DNA from: SG8-4 sp964598225
GTDB lineage: Bacteria > Planctomycetota > Phycisphaerae > Sedimentisphaerales > Anaerobacaceae
Length of the DNA stretch: 56,569 nucleotides
Assembly (NCBI GenBank): GCA_964598225.1
Contig: CAZRBG010000040.1
Location: 1 to 56,569 of the forward strand
Reading direction: 5' to 3'
A program made the translations under genes and the position numbers. Under the pieces are notes generated by a model. It was given only the letters and a program-made list of their open reading frames with translations. It did not search any database and had not been told where the DNA came from. This document shows positions 8,154 to 16,888 of this stretch, piece by piece (position 1 is the first letter of the stretch; each line of letters opens with the position of its first letter).

Positions 8154-8789
8154 TTATCTGAAATCCCCCCTCGGGCTTCGCCTGACCATTTCGACTGTGG
8201 TGCTGAGGGTAACGTAGTTGACGCCTTTTTTGTAATATCTGTGCGCCGTGGGCATATTGCTGAACCAACTGTCGCTCGACAGCCACGTGTCGCCCGGCAT
8301 CGTGGTCTTGAGAATGCGCGGCCATCGGATCGTCTTGCGCAGGAAATTGCTCAGGTAACGGCTTGTAGGCCGCTCGGTGAAGCTGTAGTAGAAGTAGCCG
8401 ATATTGCCGGCGCGGAAATTTTGCTCGCAATAGCGAAGCTCCGGCCTGGTTTCGCTCGGACAATAGTAGGCTTCAGGTGTGTCGATGTACTTGCCGGTGC
8501 CGAGCATGTTTATCAGCCCCGTGTGTGGGTTATCTACTGTGCTGTCAGTCGGCAGGGTGGAGTCATGCTCGCTGGCGTATGCCAGGCAGCCTACCGCGAT
8601 AGATCGCAGGTTTGCCCGGCAGGCGATCAGGTTGGCCTGATCGCGTGCGCGTCCGAGTGCCGGAATCACGAGCGAAACGACAAGTGCAATCAGCGCGACG
8701 ACAACCAGCAGCTCGACCAGGGCAAAAGCCGGCCGTTTGTCCTGCCGGGGTATAGCTTTATCGCAATGCACCTTTACGGGGTCGCTCAT
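8154..8789 (-). CDS. Type II secretion/type IV pilus-like pseudopilin
   Basis: 211 residues from the ATG at 8789, one base after the upstream gene's TAA. A 21-residue basic leader precedes the prepilin motif AFALVELLVVVALIALV. The +1 residue is Phe22 and the +5 glutamate is Glu26, as in GspG/DUF1559-type pseudopilins, but the usual Gly at -1 is Ala21. The rest is a globular periplasmic head with two cysteines near YYCPSE and RYCEQN. Planctomycetes encode many such pseudopilins beside individual secreted proteins. Here it follows directly after a dockerin-tailed secreted protein, a common arrangement suggesting an accessory role in assembling or exporting that protein. Confidence 0.85.
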   Translation of the reverse strand: MSDPVKVHCDKAIPRQDKRPAFALVELLVVVALIALVVSLVIPALGRARDQANLIACRANLRSIAVGCLAYASEHDSTLPTDSTVDNPHTGLINMLGTGKYIDTPEAYYCPSETRPELRYCEQNFRAGNIGYFYYSFTERPTSRYLSNFLRKTIRWPRILKTTMPGDTWLSSDSWFSNMPTAHRYYKKGVNYVTLSTTVEMVRRSPRGDFR

Positions 8790-8790
8790 T

Positions 8791-9666
8791 TTAGTGCGTT
8801 CCAACCATCCAGTATTCGAGCAACGCGGAAACGTCTTCAATATCCACGCGAAGGTCCTTGTTGACATCGCCCGGAACTGTTACGGCAAATGTTGAGACGG
8901 GATTGTTCTTGCTGTCGTTACTGTCCACGAACGCTCGGTTGGTATGATATATGCTTGCGACCGGATCGGTGCCGATGTAGCCGTAGGCGCTGAATACGGC
9001 CGGCCCCGGAAGCTTATTGAAACGATAGTTAATCGTAACAGAATCATCACGCAGCATCGGGGTTAGGCCTTCGATAGCATAGACTGTAACCATCGCAGTA
9101 TCGAACGCATAAGCTATCGGCTCGCCCGGCGGTTCAGTGCTGTGCGGATCGGCCGGATCGTTGGTGAAATAGAACCCGCTCGGCCTGCCGAACGAGTTGT
9201 CGTAATATGCGAAGTCGCCGGGCTCCAGAACGATTTCGTCTGGCGTGTCGGGGTGTAAGGTCAGATTGAAATCGTCATCGAGTGATTCCGGTGCGGCGTT
9301 AATCGCCACCAGCAGCAGCATGTCGGTAAAGACATTGTTCCTGCCGGCATTGACTATCTCGAAGGTGCCGGTCTGATCGGCGGAAACCATGTGGCCGGTC
9401 ATCCGCCCCCCGTGGCGGAACTTGATTGCGTTCATCCCTCTGGCCTTGTTATTTCCGCCGGCGGGGGAGAAGGCCACAGGATACGATTCGGCCACGCCAT
9501 TTGCGCCGCCGTTTATCGGATAGATATCGGGCCAGGCTGTTATGTCGCCGAAATCGATCCACGACGCCTCAGTCAGCTTGTCCCAGGGTGCATACTCAGC
9601 GGCGTAGCTGCTCGTGACGAGGGCTAACATTGCTATCACTAAAATTGCTCGGGTCATTCTTCTCAT
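8791..9666 (-). CDS. Secreted protein with C-terminal dockerin-type repeat
   Basis: About 291 residues. Three consecutive ATGs (9672, 9669, 9666) follow an AGGAG; the third gives the best spacing. The signal peptide MTRAILVIAMLALVTSSYAA is followed by a mature protein rich in Asp, Asn and aromatic residues with no enzyme motif that I recognise, and then a calcium-binding dockerin-type loop GDVNKDLRVDIEDVSALL at the very C-terminus. In planctomycetes such C-terminal dockerin-like repeats are common on extracellular proteins without visible cohesin partners. It is the first gene of an operon (secreted protein, pseudopilin, TiaS-like, membrane protein), with a promoter at 9744-9772. Confidence 0.75.
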   Translation of the reverse strand: MRRMTRAILVIAMLALVTSSYAAEYAPWDKLTEASWIDFGDITAWPDIYPINGGANGVAESYPVAFSPAGGNNKARGMNAIKFRHGGRMTGHMVSADQTGTFEIVNAGRNNVFTDMLLLVAINAAPESLDDDFNLTLHPDTPDEIVLEPGDFAYYDNSFGRPSGFYFTNDPADPHSTEPPGEPIAYAFDTAMVTVYAIEGLTPMLRDDSVTINYRFNKLPGPAVFSAYGYIGTDPVASIYHTNRAFVDSNDSKNNPVSTFAVTVPGDVNKDLRVDIEDVSALLEYWMVGTH

Positions 9667-9743
9667 CATCATCTCCTGAAATCGCAATTAACACAGTCTC
9701 AATTCGCATCTGCATATACTCTCAAACACGATCACTAATTCGT

Positions 9744-9772
9744 ATTATGTTCCGCTTGCTCCGTTCAGTCAA
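9744..9772 (-). promoter_or_regulatory. Sigma70-type promoter for the 9666-6882 operon
   Basis: On the minus strand, TTGACT (9767-9772) and CATAAT (9744-9749) are separated by exactly 17 bases. The start codon at 9666 is about 70 bases downstream of the predicted start point. Confidence 0.6.
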
Positions 9773-9825
9773 GGATATGACCTCGCAGATGCGGGGTTTC
9801 GAGAGATGATGCCTGATTTCACGGC

Positions 9826-10338
9826 TTACAGGCCGTCAACGACATAGAACATATACGTGCTCACCTGTGACGGTCCGAGAGATAGTACATCTCCGTGTGA
9901 GAGCAAAACGCCGCCGCTGTAAGGATCGACACGAGCGCCGTTGACAAATGTGCCGCAGGTGCTCTTCATGTCCGTCACGAAATATTGATATTTCGAATAC
10001 ATTTTGCGGCGAATGATTTTGGCGTGTGACCTGGAGACCTCGCGGGGGGAGAAGTACAAAGTATCGGCAACTGTGTAATCGATCACGGTGTCCGTAGGCT
10101 CTTCGAGCGTTGTGGCTGACCGGCCCAAAGAAATTTCGTCTACGGTCAGAGGTATAATCCCTACGGTTGTAGAGCCGGTCCCGAGCAGGTAAGCCCCCGG
10201 ACCGAGTTTTTTCAGGACCGACTGCATTTTGGTCAGTCGTGAACGGATGTCCATCTCGGCGATGAACGCCACTTCCTGAAGACGGGATCCGACTATCAAC
10301 CTGTCTATCTCTATCAAGATGGGATCAACGGCAGGCAT
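9826..10338 (-). CDS. FHA-domain protein
   Basis: 170 residues; GAGG lies 6 bases before the ATG. The N-terminal 60 residues are helical and charged (EIDRLIV through MQSVLKKL). The C-terminal 100 residues form a forkhead-associated domain with the canonical motifs: ISLGRS, then SREVSRSHAKI (the phosphothreonine-binding Ser-x-x-His), then DMKSTCGTFVNG and LSHGDVLSLG. FHA domains bind phosphothreonine peptides, so a Ser/Thr kinase partner is expected, but none is encoded in the window. It lies directly downstream of the zinc-ribbon membrane protein on the same strand, 44 bases apart, and the two may be co-transcribed. Confidence 0.9.
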   Translation of the reverse strand: MPAVDPILIEIDRLIVGSRLQEVAFIAEMDIRSRLTKMQSVLKKLGPGAYLLGTGSTTVGIIPLTVDEISLGRSATTLEEPTDTVIDYTVADTLYFSPREVSRSHAKIIRRKMYSKYQYFVTDMKSTCGTFVNGARVDPYSGGVLLSHGDVLSLGPSQVSTYMFYVVDGL

Positions 10339-10382
10339 ATATACCTCTATGTTGTGAAGTCCGGGCGAAGCTAAAGCGATAC

Positions 10383-10988
10383 TTATTCGTGCAAGCGGGC
10401 AAATTGCCTTTTAATTCTCCGCAGGAACTCCTCGTCGGTTTCAATGTGGCCCCGGTCCTGGAGAACTTTGCAGCCGATAGGGTACTTTGCCTTAGCGAAC
10501 ACCCAGGGCATGCCGGTGATCTTATCGATGTCTATGAATGTTTCGCCGTAGCCGAAAGAATCCTTCAGAACAATGCGACGAGAAGTAAGATTCGAACCGC
10601 TTATGACGTGTACGAATCCCAGGCCGACAATAACCGAAGTGGCTGCGATTATTAACACTGCCGCAAATAATTCAACACACCACTTTTTTCGCCGCTTTAT
10701 GTGCTGTCTTATGTGTCGCTTTGCCCGCGTGGCTGCCGTCGGGGCGCCGCAGCTCGGGCATCTTTCGGCCTTGCTGCTGATTTGCCTGCCGCAATCCTTA
10801 CAGATCACAAAAGGTTTCTGCATGCCCTGCACGCGATCCTTCTGCGGTTTCGGTCTTTTCGGCTTTGCGGTAACGGCCTGAAATTCGGCTCCGCACTTTA
10901 TGCACTCCATAGTTTTGGAAAGAATCGGCGAATACTCCACCAATTGAACCGTATTGCAGGCCGGACATTCACATTTTACTTTCTTCAT
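10383..10988 (-). CDS. Zinc-ribbon membrane protein
   Basis: 201 residues from the ATG at 10988, chosen because GGAGG is 7 bases upstream; the reading to 11072 adds an unlikely N-terminus. There are two zinc ribbons: CECPAC (7-10 as C-x-x-C) paired with CIKC about 20 residues later, and CKDCG paired with CPSCGAP. A basic stretch (RHIRQHIKRRKKW) leads into one transmembrane helix of about 25 residues, followed by a C-terminal extracytoplasmic region of about 70 residues. The function is unknown. The layout (cytoplasmic zinc ribbons, one membrane pass, small external domain) suits a sensor or an envelope anchoring protein. It precedes the FHA gene. Confidence 0.7.
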   Translation of the reverse strand: MKKVKCECPACNTVQLVEYSPILSKTMECIKCGAEFQAVTAKPKRPKPQKDRVQGMQKPFVICKDCGRQISSKAERCPSCGAPTAATRAKRHIRQHIKRRKKWCVELFAAVLIIAATSVIVGLGFVHVISGSNLTSRRIVLKDSFGYGETFIDIDKITGMPWVFAKAKYPIGCKVLQDRGHIETDEEFLRRIKRQFARLHE

Positions 10989-11372
10989 CGTAAGACCTCC
11001 CAATGATGACTGTCCGAAAAAGATGGGACAGAAGTTCTGAAAAAATGGCGATCCTTCACATCCATGCTGCACTATCGCTGACTAAATTATCGGACGAATT
11101 CGTCGCTGAGCTTTAGATTTTCTTATAATAAAGGAGTATTTTTTGCTCGATCCAAGAAACTGCCGGCCAAAGGCGGACCGAAGTATTTCCAATGAGAACG
11201 CGAATGTTTCGCTTTTTTGGGCTGTTATTAATGATTTTCCCATTTATGTTTAAGCAAAAGTATTAATATGTTTGGCTTGCGGGGGCCTGATATTTGCCGT
11301 AACATAGGGACAATCGGTAAATGGAGAAAATGGTTTTCGTAGTTACGATTGGAGAAGAGAAAGGAAGAACTT
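10989..11372. other. 384-bp divergent intergenic region
   Basis: This separates the zinc-ribbon gene from the phasin-like gene. A TATAAT at 11124-11129 could serve the plus-strand genes but has no convincing -35 box. An AAGGAG at 11131-11136 precedes a TTG-started frame of 36 codons that has no recognisable features. I see no RNA gene or repeat here. Confidence 0.4.
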
Positions 11373-11666
11373 ATGTTTGAAACACTCGATAAAATGATGC
11401 TTGCAGGTCTTGGGGCGATCTCAATGACTCGCGAAAGAGCCGACCAGATCTTCGATGAATACGTCAGTAGAGGCAAGCTCGAAAAAGACAGTCGGACGGG
11501 ATTTGTCAAGGCCATGATGGATACCGCCGACAGGAACCGAGCCGAGCTTGAGAAGCTGATCGGCAAGCAGGTAAAAGAGACGATGGAGAACCTTAATCTG
11601 CCTACGCGGGAAGACTTCCAGCGTCTCGAGCAGAAAATAGACGCACTTTCGAGCAGGGAGTCATAA
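11373..11666 (+). CDS. Phasin-like/polyhydroxyalkanoate granule-associated-type protein
   Basis: 97 residues from the ATG at 11373, with AAGGAAG about 6 bases upstream. The whole protein is predicted helical: FETLDKMMLAGLGAISMT, then a charged region with RERADQIFDEYVSRGKLEK, and a C-terminal coiled-coil-like LEKLIGKQVKETMENL and EDFQRLEQKIDAL. This is the pattern of the PhaI/PhaF-type phasin family, small amphipathic proteins that coat storage granules or bind membranes. No PHA synthase gene is in the window, and short phasin-like proteins often precede UbiB-type kinase genes. It is spaced 3 bases from that gene, so the pair is probably translated together. Confidence 0.75.
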   Translation: MFETLDKMMLAGLGAISMTRERADQIFDEYVSRGKLEKDSRTGFVKAMMDTADRNRAELEKLIGKQVKETMENLNLPTREDFQRLEQKIDALSSRES

Positions 11667-11669
11667 CAG

Positions 11670-13364
11670 TTGTCGGTTCTGCGGTTCCATCTAAAGGGCA
11701 CTTTCGATCGCCTGCGATGCTACCGCCACATTATGGCCGTGCTGGCCAAGTACGGCTTCGGAGAAGTGACGGGGGCTCTCCGATCGCGCTGGTCGATGAG
11801 ATTCAAAGAAGAGCCGCCGTCGCCGAAAGTCGAACCGGCGGTTACGACGGGTAGTCGGCCCGCTCGCGCTCGTCTGGCTCTGGAAGAGATGGGCCCGACT
11901 TTCATCAAGTTGGGGCAGCTCTTAAGCACTCGCCCTGATTTGATATCTCCCGAATATATAAAGGAATTCGAGCATTTGCAGGACCGTGTTGCGCCGGAGC
12001 CTCTGGTTAAGATTATGGCTGAACTCCGGCAGGAACTCGGCGGCCAAATCGATGAAATATTCGAGAGGTTCGACGAGAAACCGATAGCAGCCGGCAGCAT
12101 CGCTCAAATCCACAGAGCTGTCACTCATGAAGGCTCGCAGGTAGCCGTAAAAGTACGCCGGCCGCGTATAGTCGAGAGGATACGCGCAGAGTGTGAAATT
12201 CTCCAGGACCTTGCCGGAATTCTAAAGAGCGCCTTCTTTGCGCACGAAACCATCGATTTTGAGGAGATGGTCACCGAATTCACCGAGGCCGTATCGAAGG
12301 AGACCGATCTGGCCAACGAGCGACGTAACCAATTGCGTTTCGCAAAACAATTCGAGGATGATCCTACGGTGCATTGCCCGGATGTTTTTGAGGATTATTG
12401 CACCGCGGGTGTCCTTACTATGGAATACATAGACGGCATCAAACCTTCGAATAAGCAGGCTATCGTAGAAAGCGGCTTGGATTGCAAGACCTTGGCGAGC
12501 CGCTTAGCCCAGTTTGTTCTCCGACAGATGTTCGAGTTCGGCTTTTTCCACACGGATCCCCACCCGGGCAACTTCTTTCTTCTGGCTGACAACGTCCTGG
12601 CGCCCCTTGACTTCGGTCAGGTGGCAAGGCTGTCCGTTCAGGACCGCAGGTTCTTCAACGAGATAGTGTTGTCTATTGTAGATCGGGATGCGACGAATAT
12701 CGTACGCTCTCTGCAACGTGACGACATGTTGTCCGAACAAACAGACGTTCATAAGTTGACAGCCGATGTCGAGCAGTTGATCGATACTTATCATGACTTC
12801 AGCCTCAAGGACATACCTTTCGGCACGATAGGCATGAGAACCTTCGATTTATTTCGACACAACTACGTTCGTCCGCCGACTCAATTCACCCTGATGCTCA
12901 AAAGCATGATGACCATTGAGTCGGTGGCAACTACGTTGGACCCCGAGTACAGACTCATCGAAGCGCTGAAACCTTATGCCCAGCGATCCGCTTTCCGGGA
13001 TTTCGAGCCCCGCCACGTGGTTCGCAATATCCGCAGGGCCTTTCAGGACGCCGGCGATCTTGCTTCGAAGCTGCCTGAAGATATAAACGCCGTGCTGACC
13101 AAATTTCGGCAAGGCAAGTTCCAGGTTCGAGTTCACCACGAGCATCTCGAGACTCTGACCAAGACGCTGGACAAGAGTTCGAATCGCGTTAGTTTTGCCT
13201 TGATCGTCTCAGCTTTATTGGTGGCGTCCAGCCTTTTAGTCGCGCAGGAAGGAATGGTTCTGGGACTGATAAGACTTCAGACAATGGGGGTCCTCGGTTA
13301 TATTGTAGCCGCGATCATCGGAATCTGGCTGGTTATATCAATTATCCGCAGCCGCCATCTTTAG
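11670..13364 (+). CDS. UbiB/ABC1/ADCK-family atypical kinase
   Basis: 564 residues from a TTG at 11670 with GGGAG upstream; an ATG at residue 22 is the alternative, but the first residues (RFHLKGTFDRLRCYRHI) fit the family. The kinase-like hallmarks are present: the KxGQ motif (IKLGQ, 79-83), the alanine-rich AAGSIAQIHRA loop at about 140-150 in place of a glycine loop, the lysine in VAVKVRRP (Lys161), and the FGFFHTDPHPGNF and LDFGQV catalytic motifs. Two hydrophobic helices close the C-terminus, anchoring it in the inner membrane. UbiB-type proteins are ATPases needed for quinone biosynthesis or lipid handling. Because many planctomycetes make menaquinone, the exact role is open. Confidence 0.92.
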   Translation: MSVLRFHLKGTFDRLRCYRHIMAVLAKYGFGEVTGALRSRWSMRFKEEPPSPKVEPAVTTGSRPARARLALEEMGPTFIKLGQLLSTRPDLISPEYIKEFEHLQDRVAPEPLVKIMAELRQELGGQIDEIFERFDEKPIAAGSIAQIHRAVTHEGSQVAVKVRRPRIVERIRAECEILQDLAGILKSAFFAHETIDFEEMVTEFTEAVSKETDLANERRNQLRFAKQFEDDPTVHCPDVFEDYCTAGVLTMEYIDGIKPSNKQAIVESGLDCKTLASRLAQFVLRQMFEFGFFHTDPHPGNFFLLADNVLAPLDFGQVARLSVQDRRFFNEIVLSIVDRDATNIVRSLQRDDMLSEQTDVHKLTADVEQLIDTYHDFSLKDIPFGTIGMRTFDLFRHNYVRPPTQFTLMLKSMMTIESVATTLDPEYRLIEALKPYAQRSAFRDFEPRHVVRNIRRAFQDAGDLASKLPEDINAVLTKFRQGKFQVRVHHEHLETLTKTLDKSSNRVSFALIVSALLVASSLLVAQEGMVLGLIRLQTMGVLGYIVAAIIGIWLVISIIRSRHL

Positions 13365-13375
13365 AATGGTCGTTC

Positions 13376-13421
13376 AGCGTACTGCGTGCCGCGTGCTTCG
13401 CAGAACGCAGAACGCAGAACG
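13376..13421. repeat. Short palindromic/tandem repeat of CGCAGAA units
   Basis: This holds GCGTACTGCGTGCCGCGTG, a TTCG turn, then CGCAGAA three times in tandem. The two halves are imperfectly complementary. It occupies most of the gap between the UbiB and GH15 genes. Confidence 0.5.
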
Positions 13422-13435
13422 AGAAAGGCAACGTA

Positions 13436-15268
13436 ATGTACCAACCCATCGAGGACTATGGTCTCATTGGAAACATGCAAACTGCGGCACTGGTCGGTAA
13501 GAACGGCTCTATAGATTGGCTTTGTCTGCCCGAGTTTGATTCGCCCAGCGTCTTCGCGGCGATTCTGGATGAAAACAAGGGCGGGCGATTCGCCATCTCG
13601 CCTTCAAGCGATGTTATCACGTATAAGCAGTTGTATTGGCCGGAAACCAATGTGCTGATAACCCGTTTCCATTGCTGTGAAGGAGTGGCGGAAACGATAG
13701 ATTTCATGCCTGTATATGTGGATGAATCCGATGAAGACCATGAACTGGTAAGAAAGGTGAGTGTTCTCAGCGGAACTTTGACTCTTCGTATGACATGCGA
13801 TCCGGCTTTCAACTATGGCCGAGACGATCATGACACGGTGATAACACCAAAGGGTGTCTGTTTTCACTCTTCGAGACAAAGCTTAGGCCTTGCGACGGAT
13901 ATACCTCTTGCAGAAAAAGGAAAATCGGCGGTTGCCGATTTTACACTTGAAGAAGGGCAATCGGCGGTGTTCGTTCTGCAGAGCATCGAACAGGGCCGGG
14001 CGTGCAGCCTGCCGTTCTCAGAGCAGAAAGCGGATGAATTATTCAACAAAACCGTGAAATATTGGAGAAAGTGGATATCCCGCTGTAATTATAAAGGTCG
14101 ATGGAGGGAGATGGTGCACCGCTCTGCTCTTGTCCTCAAACTTCTCACTTCCGAGCCTTCCGGCGCCATTGTTGCAGCCCCTACCTGCGGTCTGCCGGAG
14201 GTCATCGGCGGGGAGCGAAACTGGGATTATCGCTACGTGTGGATTCGCGATGCGGCCTTTACAGTCTATGCTCTCATTCGCATTGGTTTCCAGGAAGAGG
14301 CCGCCAACTTCATGGAATGGGTTCACACGCGCTGCCGCGGGGCGGGTTCGGGCGGGTCGCTTCAGCAAATGTACAGCATCAATGGCGAGAGCAAGCTTAC
14401 GGAAGAAATCCTCGAGCACCTTGATGGTTATAAAGATTCCAGGCCCGTTCGCATTGGCAATGCCGCGTACGCGCAGATTCAATTAGACATCTACGGCGAG
14501 CTGATGGACTCCGTATACCTGCATAACAAATACGGAGAACCCATATCCTACGACCTCTGGACCAGGCTTCGGGCGATGACAGACTGGGTATGTGAAAATT
14601 GGCGCCAAAAAGATCACGGTATTTGGGAGATACGCGCCGATCCGAAGCACCATGTGTACTCGAAACTCATGTGCTGGGTGGCGATAGATCGTGCGTTGAG
14701 GCTGGCGCAGAAGCGGTCGTTCCCGGCGCCCGTGGATAAATGGTTGCGATGCCGAAATACAATCTATGAGGAAATCCTTGAAAAGGGCTGGAATGAAGAG
14801 CGAAAAGCCTTCGTTCGGGCTTATGAAGATGATGCTCTGGACGCCGCCGATTTGATCATGCCCCTTATGTTTTTCATGTCGCCCACCGATCCGAGGATGC
14901 TCGCGACGATCGATGCCATAACCACTTCTCCCAAGCAGGGTGGCCTGACTTCGCACGGCCTCGTCTATCGATATAATGCCCTGGATAGTGCCGACGGGCT
15001 GGAGGGCAAAGAAGGGACGTTCAATATTTGCAGTTTCTGGCTCGTAGAGGCCCTGACTCGGGCGGGCCGCACAGATCGAGCTCCTTTGGATCAGGCCCGC
15101 CTGCTGTTCGAGAAAATGCTGGGGTATGGTAACCATCTGGGACTTTTTGCCGAGCAGATAGGTCCGAGCGGTGAAGCTCTCGGCAATTTCCCTCAGGCTT
15201 TCACACATATCGCGCTTATCAGTGCCGCTTACAACCTCGACAGAACACTGGGCGAGCACACGCCGTAG
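13436..15268 (+). CDS. GH15 glucoamylase/trehalase-type glycosidase
   Basis: 610 residues, AAAGG 9 bases before the ATG, no signal peptide, so cytoplasmic. The N-terminus PIEDYGLIGNMQTAALVG is the signature of the GH15 subgroup that includes actinobacterial trehalases and glucodextranase-like enzymes. An N-terminal beta-sandwich of about 220 residues precedes the (alpha/alpha)6 barrel with NWDYRYVWIRD (262-272), the likely general acid Glu398 in HGIWEIR, and the likely base Glu526 in KEGTFNICSFW. Both catalytic glutamates are thus present. Members hydrolyse alpha-glucosidic bonds of trehalose or malto-oligosaccharides with inversion; the substrate cannot be fixed from sequence alone. It lies 71 bases after the UbiB gene. 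Confidence 0.92.
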   Translation: MYQPIEDYGLIGNMQTAALVGKNGSIDWLCLPEFDSPSVFAAILDENKGGRFAISPSSDVITYKQLYWPETNVLITRFHCCEGVAETIDFMPVYVDESDEDHELVRKVSVLSGTLTLRMTCDPAFNYGRDDHDTVITPKGVCFHSSRQSLGLATDIPLAEKGKSAVADFTLEEGQSAVFVLQSIEQGRACSLPFSEQKADELFNKTVKYWRKWISRCNYKGRWREMVHRSALVLKLLTSEPSGAIVAAPTCGLPEVIGGERNWDYRYVWIRDAAFTVYALIRIGFQEEAANFMEWVHTRCRGAGSGGSLQQMYSINGESKLTEEILEHLDGYKDSRPVRIGNAAYAQIQLDIYGELMDSVYLHNKYGEPISYDLWTRLRAMTDWVCENWRQKDHGIWEIRADPKHHVYSKLMCWVAIDRALRLAQKRSFPAPVDKWLRCRNTIYEEILEKGWNEERKAFVRAYEDDALDAADLIMPLMFFMSPTDPRMLATIDAITTSPKQGGLTSHGLVYRYNALDSADGLEGKEGTFNICSFWLVEALTRAGRTDRAPLDQARLLFEKMLGYGNHLGLFAEQIGPSGEALGNFPQAFTHIALISAAYNLDRTLGEHTP

Positions 15269-15409
15269 TGATACTTCTCCGACAAAAGACGAAGCTATTG
15301 CGGTTTTAGTGTGCAGGGGATATAGTACGGTACGGTGTGCACTGCATGCCAATAACGAGGCGGTGTGCGATACACACCCTGCCGAGTTGATTTTGAAAGG
15401 GACCAAGTA

Positions 15410-16825
15410 ATGAGAAGACGTAAGTTCTTGAAGATGGCAGCCGCGGGGATGTTTGCCGGCGTGAGTAGTGTCTCCTGGGGTAGCCACGGCAAGAAAAAGC
15501 CCAACTTTATGTTCATAATCGCTGATGACTGCACCTATCACGACATAGGCTGCTATGGCGGTCAGGCCCACACGCCCAATATTGACAAATTGGCCACCGA
15601 AGGGATGCGATTTACACATTGTTTTCAGGCGGCGCCGATGTGCTCGCCGACGCGGCACAATATCTATACCGGCCTGTATCCCGTCAAGAGTGGGGCGTAT
15701 CCGAATCACGCATTCGCCGAGGACGGCACGAAAAGCGTCGTTCACTATCTAAAGCCTCTCGGCTACCGCGTAGCTCTCAGCGGCAAAAAGCACATCAGTC
15801 CGCGAGAGGTATTCCCGTTCGAATACTCAGGTAAGAGGAATCCCGATTTCGAGGCCGTCGACAATCTGATGCGCGAATGTAAAGAGAGCGACACGCCGTT
15901 TTGCCTGTTCGCGTGCTCGAATGAGCCGCATTCGCCCTGGAACAAGGGCGATCCCGCGCGATACGACGCGGCCAAGCTGAAGCTGCCGCCGTACTTCGTG
16001 GATACCGAAGAAACCCGCGAGTGTATGACCAGATATCTGGCTGAGATCACGTACTATGACTGGCAGGTGGGTCAAATCCTGGGTTTGCTCGACAAACACG
16101 GCGTTGCGGACAATACCCTGGTCATCGTCGTCAGCGAGCAGGGATCGGCCTTCCCGTTCGGCAAATGGACCTGTTACGATACGGGCTTGCAGTCGGCATT
16201 CATTGCCCGCTGGCCCGGCAGGATCAAGCCCGGCACGGTGAGCGATGCGATGATCGAGTATCTGGATGTCCTGCCGACGTATATCGAGGCGGCAGGTGGT
16301 ACGCCGCCGGCGGTGCTCGACGGCAAGAGCCTGCTGCCGGTGCTTTTCGGCAAAAAGAACGAGCATAAGCAATACGTCTTCGGTGAGATGACGACTCGCG
16401 GCATAATCAACGCACCCAAGCATTTCGGCATCCGTTCGATTCGCTCGCGGAAGTATAAATACGTGTGGAATTTTACCCCGGAGGTGAAATTCACGAACGC
16501 CTGCACCAAATCGAGCATTTTCGAGTCATGGCGGGAAAAAGCGAAAACCGATTCCGATGCCGCCGAGAAGGTCCGCCGCTATCAGCACAGACCCGAGGAA
16601 GAACTCTACGACATAATCAAGGATCCGTACGAATGGAACAATCTGGCTGATGATCCTGAGTATGCTGAAGTCAAGATTCGTCTGAGGAATCGCCTGCTCG
16701 AATGGATGCGGGCTGTGGGTGATAAGGGCCAGCAGACCGAACTCGAAGCACCTCAGCACCTGGCTCGAAACAGAAACAAAAAGAAGATAGACGACAAGAG
16801 AAAACGGGGGAAGAGGGACGAGTGA
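15410..16825 (+). CDS. Tat-exported sulfatase (N-sulfoglucosamine sulfohydrolase-like)
   Basis: 471 residues from the ATG at 15410, with GAAAGG upstream; the reading from 15365 is an artefact of the open frame. The N-terminus RRRKFLKMAAAG is a twin-arginine-type signal. Metal ligands IIADD are at 36-40, and the sulfatase signature is CSPTR with Cys78, the residue converted to formylglycine. Downstream are HIS, EPHSPW, and the typical C-terminal PEEELYDIIKDPYEWNNLADDP. The closest general pattern is the heparan N-sulfatase/arylsulfatase group (family S1). It removes sulfate esters or N-sulfate from a glycan in the periplasm or outside the cell. The lysine/arginine-rich C-terminus (RNRNKKKIDDKRKRGKR) is unusual. 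Confidence 0.92.
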   Translation: MRRRKFLKMAAAGMFAGVSSVSWGSHGKKKPNFMFIIADDCTYHDIGCYGGQAHTPNIDKLATEGMRFTHCFQAAPMCSPTRHNIYTGLYPVKSGAYPNHAFAEDGTKSVVHYLKPLGYRVALSGKKHISPREVFPFEYSGKRNPDFEAVDNLMRECKESDTPFCLFACSNEPHSPWNKGDPARYDAAKLKLPPYFVDTEETRECMTRYLAEITYYDWQVGQILGLLDKHGVADNTLVIVVSEQGSAFPFGKWTCYDTGLQSAFIARWPGRIKPGTVSDAMIEYLDVLPTYIEAAGGTPPAVLDGKSLLPVLFGKKNEHKQYVFGEMTTRGIINAPKHFGIRSIRSRKYKYVWNFTPEVKFTNACTKSSIFESWREKAKTDSDAAEKVRRYQHRPEEELYDIIKDPYEWNNLADDPEYAEVKIRLRNRLLEWMRAVGDKGQQTELEAPQHLARNRNKKKIDDKRKRGKRDE

Positions 16826-16888
16826 CGCATTTACTATGTCCATCGTCCTCCGTAAGGAGTCCATAGGACTTTCTCCCCTCGTTCATCG

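Noticed and set aside
8146..8463. N-terminal extension of the TiaS-like protein
   Set aside because: The extra 106 residues are a frame shadow of the pseudopilin gene; the motif-bearing protein starts cleanly at 8145.
11141..11251. TTG-started 36-codon ORF with AAGGAG upstream
   Set aside because: A rare start codon, no hydrophobic or domain pattern and no sign of conservation; kept only as a note on the intergenic region.
14483..15745. 420-codon minus-strand ORF across the GH15 and sulfatase genes
   Set aside because: It is antisense to two well-supported genes, and its sequence shows no domain pattern.
16848..16859. Hairpin CTCC-GTAA-GGAG between the sulfatase and typA stops
   Set aside because: It has the GTAA loop of family A but neither the repeat's ends nor a second hairpin, so it may be a chance hairpin or a weak terminator.
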